From Lingula anatina (Eukaryota; Brachiopoda; Lingulata; Lingulida; Lingulidae), in assembly GCF_001039355.2 (NCBI RefSeq), contig NW_019775846.1, positions 472,935-536,934 on the forward strand: 64,000 bases of DNA. The letters run 5' to 3'. Of this stretch, positions 49,941 to 60,600 are shown one piece after another. Below the pieces are notes generated by a model. That model was not told the DNA's origin, did not search any database, and worked only from the letters and a program-made list of their open reading frames with translations. Within the stretch, counting starts at the first letter, position 1. Each line of letters begins with the position of its first letter. The position numbers were made by a program, and so were the translations under genes.

Positions 49941-52900
49941 ACACACACTTTTTTAATCAGACTCTGTGCAGAATTTATCTTGGTGTATGGATTTTATAGC
50001 TATTGCATTAATGAATTTGAGCAATCTTAAGAAATCTTACATCCAGTTCTTTTTTGTGTTCCTTTTGAAGAGTAGATAACTGTTTTTGGAATTCTTTGGT
50101 AAGTGTGGCCTTTTCTGCATTCTTTTCCTGAATCATCTTCAGTTCTTTTAAAATATAAAGTATGATGTGAGTGAAATATATTAAAATTTTATTTGTCTGC
50201 AACATTTCAGTAAGTAAACCACTTGCCACACTTTGGAATATAAGAATTGCCCAACACCTCTGCTATGATGATCTCATCTTTAAAAATTTTGAACATTTTC
50301 CAATATATCAAGAAGAATGCACTATTTCATATTACTTACTCATTTCATGAACATGACTTTGGATATTCTCTTTGTGTTTATACTCTATTTCCTCCTCTTT
50401 TCTCTTCCACTTGGTGTTCATTTCTTGAGTGAGGGAGCTTTTAAAGGACTCAAATGAACCATGCAGGAATTCTATTTCTCCTTTCATTCGAGCTTAAATA
50501 AATACAAAATTCGTTCAGTGAAGCATATGAATAATTGGGGATAGAAGATAATTTTATCAATTTTGCTAACCAATTACCATTTTGTAAATTATTAAATTAA
50601 CATAGCTGCAATAATGACAATTACAGTGAATGGAGAAATCAGCATTCAGGTGCATTCAGACCTGATCTAACTTAAAGCAAGAAATTGTGTAGATGACATC
50701 ACAAAATGAATAGACAACAGTCCTTCCAATTAGGTTAAATTTTAATTACACATTAAGCAATTAGGGCCTTGGATGATTTATGGCTTCAGTTGGACAAAGT
50801 CTGAACATATTTTTCATCATACCCTACCAAACATAAGCTGGCCCCTTTAGTTTACCCAACCAATACCATATTTGGCACTTACATATTGTAGCTTCAGTTG
50901 TACTTTTGTACTCTGCCATAGTGATGTCGAAGCTTGCTTTCATTCTCTTCATCTGCTCCTGGTGTTCTGCTTCTAATTCCCTTTGAAGACAAAAACACAT
51001 GTTTGTCTTGAAAACATTTGCATCCTGGCAACTTGCACAAATGAACATTTTTGGTGCTGGAGTGCAGCGGCTCACTATGATAATACCTCACAAATTATCA
51101 ATACCAATTTTTTTCTTAGAGACCTTAATTAACATTTTGGAACTTTTGAATTATCATTTGCAGGTATTAGTATAAAAACATTGTTAAGGAAAATGTAAGT
51201 AATCAAATTTCTTCTGGTTTATCAGTAATTGCCATAAAAATTGTTCATTTGAAACCTGTATTTGCAATACTAGATTGAAATATTTTTGTCTCATTTTAAT
51301 GACAGACAGTTTCAGTGTCACAGTACCTATTATGAGATGGTTTTGGCTTTTAATATACTCTATATAACCTCAGTTTCAGATCCCGCTTTTTATATTTTCA
51401 GATGTATGTTTGTGCTTGCTTAACACTTATATATGCCTTATATGACTTTACCGTAGATTTGCAGAAAAATCTGTTACACATCAGATGTGACACTCAAGTC
51501 TCACAAAATGTCCACTATCTATTTATATTGTTACCTTGATGTAAATTACCATTCATGGGCTGTTTTAATTCTCACCTCACATGTTCCTCCTGCTCCTGGT
51601 TCATGTCCTTGACTTTTGTCTGAAGATTTTGAGCTGCCTGAAATAGAAATAAGGCCAGAGTTTTATACATTTATTACATAGTTTGTGAAAATGGCCAGCT
51701 GTGATACTTATTGCTAATAGCCCAATCCACAGTAAGATCTTGTTTTCTATCTTCAAGCATATTTCTTAACGAAAAAAGAAAAAAAAAACTCTGGTCACAT
51801 AATTTTTAACATATAATAGCATTCTGATCTCCGGATAACAAATAAAACTATTACCTTATCTTTGGTATGTCTGTGGTTTAGGCGTTCTTCCTCTAAATAT
51901 AAAGTCAGATCTTCTATTTGCTGCTGAAGCTGCCTGACAAATTCCTCTCTGAGATAAACAAAAAAATATATATATAAGGATTTTATGATAAGATTAAAAA
52001 ATTGTGTCATTTACTCACTTCTAGAAACTTACGTGACTTAATAAAGACCACATTACACAACAATTGGGATGGGCTGTATTTTACATGTATATCAATTCAC
52101 TTAAAAACCAGTAATAATCTAAGGTTTATTTTATATGTAAGTGTTTGCTTTGTGTTCAATTTGTATAGTTTTCAAAGGGACTGTACATAGGATTGTAAAA
52201 ATATAGATAAACATTTGGAAATTGGATGGAACATAGATAAAACATCCGGACAGCTTTTCCTGCATTGTTCACAATTTTCACTCTAACAAAAGCAGAAGAA
52301 ATGTAGAATAAAATTTTATTCTTACCTATGTGAATCCTGCAGGATTGCAGTTTTCCTGACAGAGAAGAGAAATAAAGCACAACAAATAATAAAAGTAAAC
52401 TCCAGAAAAGTGGAAAACAAGGACTCACTAAAACAAACTCAAAATGTAACTACATGTAGATAATGCAAAAATCTAAAATCATGCAAAAACTGAAAATAAT
52501 CATTATCTGTTTTTCTCTTTTTTTAAGGGAAGTAGTGGTTGCACAGAACCATCCTTAAGAACTACAAGTATCAATAGCATTTATATTTCAACCTTTGCTG
52601 ACCTCAGTTATCAAGAAAATATATTCAATCAATATATTCAATTAGTAAATTCTATAGACAAAACAACTTACTTTTGTGCCTGTTTTTCTTCTGGTCTAGG
52701 ATTAAAGAAGTCATCCATTTTCAATGTAACTGCCAGTTTATTTTTACTCTTTGACATGGTATAACCAGGTCCTGTTGAATAGGGAACCATGGGTGTCTGA
52801 AAATAATTAGAATAAATAAAGATCAAATAACCTTATAAAATATTCTAATTAAAAAAAAGATAATAAAAATAATTGGCTGCATAAAATATTACAACAAATT

Positions 52901-55900
52901 AAAGCAAGCTTTTGCTTCTAATTTTGTTTTTTTTTTAGTTTAATTTAATTTTATAAATAAGTTGCTTGCAAATGTCCACCTCAAGTGTCAACAGCAACTA
53001 GGAAAGTCCTGAAGGCAGTGGGAAAGGTTATTCATCCAGAACAGTAAACAATCATGGGGAACCATATAAAAATAAATTTAAAAGAAATGGCAAAGCTCTG
53101 CCACCACCAGGTCAGGTGTGCTACAGATAACACCAAAAGGTAAAAATAAAAAAAAATCTAAAAAGCACATCCATATCAACTACAAAAACAAACTGATGAA
53201 GTGAAAATAAAATGCCAATAACAATAGACAGAACTCAGAGCAAATAACATAACTTGCAAATAATAACATAANNNNNNNNNNNNNNNNNNNNNNNNNNNNN
53301 NNNNNNNNNNNNNNNNNNNNNNNNNNNNNNNNNNNNNNNNNNNNNNNNNNNNNNNNNNNNNNNNNNNNNNNNNNNNNNNNNNNNNNNNNNNNNNNNNNNN
53401 NNNNNNNNNNNNNNNNNNNNNNNNNNNNNNNNNNNNNNNNNNNNNNNNNNNNNNNNNNNNNNNNNNNNNNNNNNNNNNNNNNNNNNNNNNNNNNNNNNNN
53501 NNNNNNNNNNNNNNNNNNNNNNNNNNNNNNNNNNNNNNNNNNNNNNNNNNNNNNNNNNNNNNNNNNNNNNNNNNNNNNNNNNNNNNNNNNNNNNNNNNNN
53601 NNNNNNNNNNNNNNNNNNNNNNNNNNNNNNNNNNNNNNNNNNNNNNNNNNNNNNNNNNAACCAGTAATAATCTAAGGTTTATTTTATATGTAAGTGTTTG
53701 CTTTGTGTTCAATTTGTATAGTTTTCAAAGGGACTGTACATAGGATTGTAAAAATATAGATAAACATTTGGAAATTGGATGGAACATAGATAAAACATCC
53801 GGACAGCTTTTTCTGCATTGTTCACAATTTTCACTCTAACAAAAGCAGAAGAAATGTAGAATAAAATTTTATTCTTACCTATGTGAATCCTGCAGGATTG
53901 CAGTTTTCCTGACAGAGAAGAGAAATAAAGCACAACAAATAATAAAAGTAAACTCCAGAAAAGTGGAAAACAAGGACTCACTAAAACAAACTCAAAATGT
54001 AACTACATGTAGATAATGCAAAAATCTAAAATCATGCAAAAACTGAAAATAATCATTATCTGTTTTTCTCTTTTTTTAAGGAAAGTAGTGGTTGCACAGA
54101 ACCATCCTTAAGAACTACAAGTATCAATAGCATTTATATTTCAACCTTTGCTGACCTCAGTTATCAAGAAAATATATTCAATCAATATATTCAATTAGTA
54201 AATTCTATAGACAAAACAACTTACTTTTGTGCCTGTTTTTCTTCTGGTCTAGGATTAAAGAAGTCATCCATTTTCAATGTAACTGCCAGTTTATTTTTAC
54301 TCTTTGACATGGTATAACCAGGTCCTGTTGAATAGGGAACCATGGGTGTCTGAAAATAATTAGAATAAATAAAGATCAAATAACCTTATAAAATATTCTA
54401 ATTAAAAAAAAGATAATAATAATAATTATTGGCTGCATAAAATATTACAACATATTAAAGCAAGGTTTTGCCTCTAATTTTGTGTTTTTTTTTTTAGTTT
54501 AATTTAATTTTATAAATAAGTTGCTTGCAAATGTCCACCTCAAGTGTCAACAGTAACTAGGAAAGTCCTGAGGGCAGTGGGAAAGGTTATTCATCCAGAA
54601 CAGTAAACAATCATGGGGAACCATATAAAAATAAATTTAAAAGAAATGGCAAAGCTCTGCCACCACCAGGTCAGGTGTGCTACAGATAACACCAAAAGGT
54701 AAAAATAAAAAAAAATCTAAAAAGCACATCCATATCAACTACAAAAACAAACTGATGAAGTGAAAATAAAATGCCAATAACAATAGACAGAACTCAGAGC
54801 AAATAACATAACTTGCAAATAATAACATAATTCTTATGCACTGAGGACCATTCAAGGAAGGGGGGGGGGGGGGGTAACAGTAACTTTTCTTTTATCTTAT
54901 TCTATCACAGTAGGGTATGGTAGAGGGAAGTCACATTTGTACATTGTATATTACATGTGTTTACTTAGTATTATAGTAAATAGGCCTTCCACCCTTTTTA
55001 CAATTTACAAATGATCCACCGTAGGTAAGGTGGAATATATTTCAGCACATTACATTGTAGCATTCTTCTATTTGACGCATGAAAATATATATTTACATAC
55101 TCCAAACATTTTCATTATTTTCTGTCCTTAATATTTTTACAAATTTATCATATATATTTGGGATGCCCCTAGGGCAATGGGAAAATTTATCAATGCAAAA
55201 CAATAGTCAAGGGAACCACATAAAAATAATAAATCTAAAACAAACATTAAAACACTACCCTACCAAGTGTCCTATAGCTAATTTCTAGAAAGTAAAGCAA
55301 AAGAGGTAAAATAGGAAAATTTACTGAATAGCACATTCATATCAATCATATCCAAAAATCTGATGATGTGAAAAAAAATGCCAATAACAACAGATAGAGC
55401 TCAGAGCAAATAACACAACTTCATAATTCTAATAACACAAGCATTGAGGGCCATTTAAGGAAGCAGGGGTTTAACAGCTTCTTTTTTATTATTTAACACA
55501 GATGGGTCTGGTAGTGGAGAGTTGCCTTTGTATAGTGTGTATATGTATCAAAGAGAAGGGAAAAAAATAGTCTATACCACACAAGAAATCATTGCAACTT
55601 TCAAATTTTACCTCTTCAATAACAATGTGTCTGACAGGTTTTGGCAAAGGCTGAAGTCAAATATCATTTGTTGAATAAAGTTATTTTTGGTGTGGCTTTC
55701 AGACATGCTTCATAGCAACACACAGCTAAATTCTATCTATATTTCTATGCAAATAAACCATATGCTACAGGCACACTACAAAACTGAAGTCTAAATTTAA
55801 TCTAAGTCAAGGTTACATTGCAAGTAATCACAACTTAAGCATCTTTTTAGCTACAACTTATCTTGTCACTTGTCCTGAGCAACTAAATTCTGTCCTCTAA

Positions 55901-56761
55901 ACTTACATCCAGATTTTTTTGCCAAGGGGGCGGTTTCCCTTTTTTGGGTCCAAAGTGATTCTCAAACTTGTGTTTCCTTGTTGCTTCATGTTCTACTTGA
56001 TACAGGCGGTCACATCTATAAACACAATATATATTAAAAATAAATGGCAGAAAATAAAAAGCAATGATGTATTCTGTAGATTTTTTTGAAAATGTCCTTA
56101 AAATGCTCTACAAAAGAAAAAAACTTTCTCCAAGTTTCCATAGAAATAAAGCCCTTTATCCTGAGTAAGAAAACGCAACATCTACAGTATATACTGCCAC
56201 TTACTCGTATCCTGAGATGGCTCCAGCAGCTGTTGTAGGTCTAGCTGGTTGAGGAGGTTCTGGAGACACTGATGGACTGAATGTTACTTTTAGATGGCTT
56301 GGACTGGATCTAAAAATGTTGATTTTTTATATACATAATAAGAATATAAAAAAAAATACAATAAATAAGAAATAATAAAAAATAACAATGAAAAATAAGA
56401 AACAATCGGATATTTAATAACACACAAACACATATCTGAGACTGAATACAAGGTCAAATCCAACAAGTGACATCAATAAGAAAATTACTGATAACTGACC
56501 AACTATAAAGACTGGCTGTCCATAAAATATGAAAATTATGGCTCTCCAATCAGCATGTGTATTTAAAGTAATCACATGTTTAACATGTTCATGTTTTGTA
56601 CTGAGTATAAATATGTTTAGCAGACTGGCTTACTTAGGTCTGTCAAGTTTCCTGCTGCCTTTGGGTGAAGGTGTTTTACTTCTGAGGCCACTGGGTGGTA
56701 AAGATTGTCCAGCCCAAGCTTCCAGGCGAGGCGGTGACTGATACATCACGTCTGTACTCAT
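47308..56761 (-). CDS. FLACC1: FLACC1 (ALS2CR12)-like flagellum-associated coiled-coil protein
   Basis: Thirteen coding exons on the minus strand: 56761-56634, 56309-56205, 56015-55907, 54349-54225 (second copy 52796-52672), 52355-52326 (second copy 53908-53879), 51948-51855, 51637-51576, 50980-50883, 50492-50340, 50144-50041, 49627-49466 (second copy 48778-48617), 48266-48157, 47698-47308. Using each once gives 1671 bp, 556 residues, every phase matching. The N-terminal 140 residues are Pro/Ser-rich. GPGYTMSKSKNKLAVTLKMD then DFF aligns with the PGY...VTL...MF block of human FLACC1, and the following coiled coil (EDLTLYLEEE.., LEAEHQEQMKRMK, KWKRKEEEIEYKHKENI) follows its order. FLACC1 lies in the sperm flagellum; a ciliary or flagellar structural role is likely here. 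The C-terminus is Arg/Ser-rich (RPASAPITRSEAE). Orthology is inferred from order and motifs. Confidence 0.75.
48317..49133 (-). repeat. Copy 1 of a duplicated FLACC1-like segment (exon copy 48617-48778)
   Basis: Matches 49163-50002 nearly base for base, introns included, with scattered substitutions and microsatellite length change. Carries the exon for MRRFANAAADQERLQ. The match stops at 49133; 27 unrelated bases then run to the n at 49161. Confidence 0.9.
48393..48550. mobile_element. Foldback element in a FLACC1-like intron (also at 49241-49399)
   Basis: GGGACTCTTTCTAAATGCAA with AATCAGATTAATAGATTAAC is mirrored by GTTAATCTGTTCATCTGATT with GCATTCAGCAAGAGTCCC. The second copy belongs to the duplicated segment, not to a separate insertion. 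Confidence 0.75.
49163..50002 (-). repeat. Copy 2 of the duplicated FLACC1-like segment (exon copy 49466-49627)
   Basis: Begins just after the n at 49161. The exon copy encodes REHKQT where copy 1 has KEHKET; otherwise the same. This copy runs on without a break into 50041-50144, so it may be the allele that belongs to the rest of the gene. Confidence 0.9.
49905..49936. repeat. (AG)n microsatellite
   Basis: About 16 AG units; copy 1 has a shorter, interrupted run near 49050-49068. Confidence 0.95.
52106..53271 (-). repeat. Copy 1 of a second duplicated FLACC1-like segment
   Basis: Carries exon copies 52326-52355 and 52672-52796 and ends at the N run. It matches 53659-54830 almost completely. 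The two exons together are 155 bp, so using both copies would break the frame. Confidence 0.9.
53272..53658. other. Assembly gap (387 N)
   Basis: Run of N. The sequence before and after it are copies of each other, so the gap size is not a measure of real missing DNA. Confidence 1.
53659..54830 (-). repeat. Copy 2 of the second duplicated FLACC1-like segment
   Basis: Carries exon copies 53879-53908 and 54225-54349, which give the same protein as copy 1. It runs without a break into the upstream part of the gene (55907 onward). Confidence 0.9.
54568..55470. repeat. Old intronic duplication
   Basis: 54568-54870 and 55169-55470 share GGGCArTGGGAAA, GGGAACCAyATAAAAATAA, AAAATGCCAATAACAA, GAGCTCAGAGCAAATAAC-like and TGAGGrCCATT blocks in order, with much divergence. 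This is older than the allele-like copies beside it. Confidence 0.7.
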
Positions 56762-56776
56762 TTTCCCATTTTGTAC
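56634..56776 (-). other. FLACC1: First coding exon of the FLACC1-like gene with overlapping mini-uORF
   Basis: The acceptor AG ends at 56777 and the exon runs to a GTAAGC donor. Upstream ATG 56769-56767 opens ATG GGA AAA TGA, whose stop overlaps the main ATG (56761). The main ATG starts MSTDVMYQSPP, the longest open start in the exon. Confidence 0.7.
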
Positions 56777-57266
56777 CTGTTGCAATATAGAAATATTTGC
56801 TGCATTTGTAAAAAAATGTTAATAAGATAGTAATAAAAAAGAAAATGTTAATAAGATAGTAATATGTTCCATGGTACAAATTTTATTTAATTTAAAGAGT
56901 TAATGGCTCTATGGCTGAATAGCAAAATTATACTATCTTAAAAGATAAAGAAAACATGCAGAAACAGGTTTTACAAGCAATGCAATAAAACAGAGTGTCT
57001 TTTAAATCAGCTTTCAGACCAATTAACCTTAGCAAAAAATTCAAGCATTAATAGTCCCGTTGACGAATTTTGATATATACTTGCCACATCAAAAGACGTG
57101 CTTACACATGCATCTCGTTCTAAATAAAGTTGACCAGATGAAGACCAAATAGCACCGATTTTATAAAGGGCAAATATAAATTTATTTAATGCACGATCCT
57201 AGTTTTGACTAAGGATGTTCAAAATTCTTTTTAATTATCAAAAACATTTTATCATTAAATTCTACC

Positions 57267-57612
57267 TGAATCGTTTCCTACGGCATGGAGATCTACATGT
57301 AGGAGATAGCTGTCGCTGAAGTAGTCAAAATGGCGTTGCCAAGGTCAACAACTGTCCCGCACAAATTAAAAGCACTTGCTGTTAAAACAAACTATAGCAG
57401 TGTGAAAGCACTTATACACATCAAAGAAATTTAGCATTCCAAAAGGAAAGACAGTGACAATATCATTTCCGAAAAGGTATGAAGATGCGAAATAGATACT
57501 TTTGAACATATGGAAGCTCTCGGTGCATTTTTTCTTGTTAAGAATGCACTTGATGTGCTATCCATTTGCGTCGCAACAAACACAATGCCCTATTAAATGC
57601 GTCTTCCAAGTC
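57267..57612. promoter_or_regulatory. Shared head-to-head promoter region, FLACC1-like / GSTZ1
   Basis: A strong donor (CAG/GTAGAA, exon end 57266, minus strand) marks a probable non-coding first exon for the FLACC1-like gene; its start lies somewhere right of 57300. GSTZ1 begins at 57613 on the plus strand. A 34-codon ORF at 57330-57434 (+), MALPRSTTVPHKLKALAVK.., could be a GSTZ1 upstream ORF if transcription starts that far back. Confidence 0.5.
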
Positions 57613-60600
57613 ATGGCAAGGGTAAGCAATGCCTAACGCTTTCTCGTTTTCTGTATCTGCGGTAGTATATCATTTATGTAACCGTCTGTATTTTTGCATA
57701 CTCTTTAAAATCTTGAGATACATTAAATTTTTTCAATATTCAGGTGTAGTTAATGAAGTGAATGCCCTGGCACAAGCCTTTAATTTTCAGGTCAAGTACT
57801 ACAACTAGTAATAGAGTACATGTACATAGAATAAAAATTATCTTACTAGCAGGATCGACCTACCTCTTCAGGGATTCCTGCTAAAGAGCACTCATTGTAA
57901 TCAGCTTAATTGTCTGGCACGCCCCCTCGAGAAGCTAGGGGGTAATTAGGGTAAGGGAGAGGTGGTCGCTTCTTTTTTGCGCACAATGGTTAATTACTCG
58001 AGGGGGCGTCAGACAATAAACTGATTACACTGCACTTTAGCAAGAATCCCTGCAGAGATAGATCGAGCCTGCTGGTATGATAACTTTACTCTGAACACTC
58101 TCATACTGTTATACCATTATATTAAAGTTACCAGTTGTGGCTGTGGACAAACCCTTAGTGCATGTAATTTTGAAATCTTCTAACTTTATTTCTGTGCATC
58201 AATTTTGAATCTCCTCATTAAGCAAACATGTACTCTATGTATGTGTACATTGTTATTCATTTGGTGGTGTATAATATAATCTCTATAATTATTTATAAAT
58301 ATATTTTCAGCCAATATTATATACTTACTTCCGAAGCTCTGCTTCATGGCGAGTAAGAGTTGGTAAGTGATATTTCATTTTGCAGCTTTATTGCCTTGTT
58401 GTGTGGAAAAGGATTACTATCAAATATGACCAAATTTGAAAATCAAGATATGGGACGAGTCCACACAAACTCACACACACACACACACACAGGGGATGAG
58501 GGTGAGAGAATTGACGGTGTGTGTGTATGTTCTCAATTAAAAGAGAGAGAGAGAGAAAAGTGATTTTAGAATTTGTGTGACACTAGTTAATTTTTGTAAT
58601 GTATGTTAACAGCTGTCATGTACCATACCAAATGCCTTTATAGTACCAAATATTTTAGCAGGATTAGTAGATTTGTAAAGTTATTAGTTTTAATTGAATT
58701 ATAAGTAAAATAGTTGCATGACCACTGTTTTTTTTTCTTGGTGTCTTTTTTGGCCCAATCCTTGGTGGCCTGAAGAGCCAAAAGTCTTTGGTACAGACTG
58801 TCACACAGCTAGTAAATATATATTTTGACTTTAACATTTTTTGCTACCAAGATTTCATGTAATTTTCATTTTGATCTTGAAATATAAAATATTAGCTTCA
58901 TGACTTTCACAGTATCTGTCACAACTGAATTTATTGTAATAGATTTTAATCTTGCACTATAAAGCACTGGCATACAAAGGGTTGGAATATGAATCGAGAC
59001 CAATCAGCCTTATAAAAGATGGTGGACAGCAGAAGTCTGCGGAATATACAGCCCTTAATCCCCTGCAGCAGGTGCCTTGCTTGATCATAGATGGAGCCAC
59101 TTTAACACAGTCTGTATGTTGATAATTCTTCCTGTACTTGGTTTTGTTGGTTGAGGCAGTTGTTCATTTAAACTTTAACATGCATCTTTTATGGTCACAT
59201 GAAAAATTTTGTCCACTAAAAAAAAGACACTAAGACAAACCAATGCTCATGAAAACTGCCTTAATTGACTGAGGTAATAAAAGGCCAACATATTTTGAGT
59301 TCTGTAATCAAATGTTGACACCCTTGCATAAGATCCATTTTCAGTCCATTAATGAGGATTGAACTTAGTGCTTTACTGTCTTGACATACCCTGTTATCAT
59401 GCTTGCTAACCATATAAAGAGGATCAATTTAATCCTTCTGTTGTCCTGCTATACCCTTTGTAGGTTACACATGCCTTACCTATTTGTTGGGATGGCCAAA
59501 AATCATTATTAGATGGTTTGTGAAGATAACAGTTCTTAATTGAGATGTCATGACTGGTCTGTTAAATTAAAAATGTTTTACAGTGTATGTTACTGCTCTT
59601 AATTAATTTTTCCATATTCAACCTAAAGTGTTTTTTCATTTTTTTTTCAAATTTCCAGTTGCCTATTATAGAATATTTGGAAGAAACAAGACCTAATCCA
59701 CCACTGCTTCCTAAAGACCCAGTGCTGCGTGCAAAGGTATAGAATTTTGTTTTTCTGATAGCACATAGAAACTGATTTGAAGAACCAGAAGTTTCAAAAT
59801 TATAAAGCTACATGCTGTGTTCTCATTGGATTTGTTAAAACTCCAGGCAGCACAATGAGCAGTAATGTATGTTATGTATGATGGATGGGCCAGTAGATTT
59901 TTGATGAAGGCATGATTGTTGTAACTCAGGTATTGAACAGAATTACTTTCTATAAACCCATTTGAAAAAAGTGAACAAAAAACATCAGAGTTACCACATG
60001 TATTTGATGTAGTGTTTTTAAAATGCAACAGTGTAACTGTGCTATGTCATCTTGTCTAACTCAGTGATAAGAGAATGATTACAAAGTGGGGGTTGTATTC
60101 AAGAGCCTGATGCACAAAATTCAGACTGAAACAATTTTGTTAAAATTGATGAGAACGCGAACTCAGATAGTTATAAGATATTTATGAAATTCTGTTAACT
60201 GATTTAAGTCTAAAGAAATCTTCAGCCTCCAGGTAGTGATATTTACATCTTTGAAGGCATGCAATGAGGGTTAAACCTTCATAAAACTGAAGTTTAATTT
60301 TCCTTGAAATTTCAATTTTTTTTTGTCCTATAGGTTTCATGTGCATTGCATGCATGTTTTCCTGAAAAAAAAAAATCATCAATTTTTTCTGTATCACTAT
60401 GATATACAATATATACATGTAAAACCAATGAGAAAATTGCAATCTGTGTTCAGTCCGGTTATTGAGGTTTTGATTCCTAATTTTTTTATCATCGCAAGTG
60501 AAATTCACCAGTTTCTACCTGTATTATTATGAGAGACTCAAAACCTAGAAACTGAAAAACAGGATTGTGGATCATTCTGGATATGGCATACTTTGCTGAT

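Noticed and set aside
52326-54349. Duplicated FLACC1-like exons as mutually exclusive exons
   Set aside because: Unlike the GSTZ1 pair, the copies are near-identical including introns, flank an N gap, and encode the same protein. Allele duplication in assembly explains them better.
57330-57434. 34-codon ORF as a separate gene
   Set aside because: Short, in a shared promoter region, no similarity seen. At most an upstream ORF of GSTZ1.
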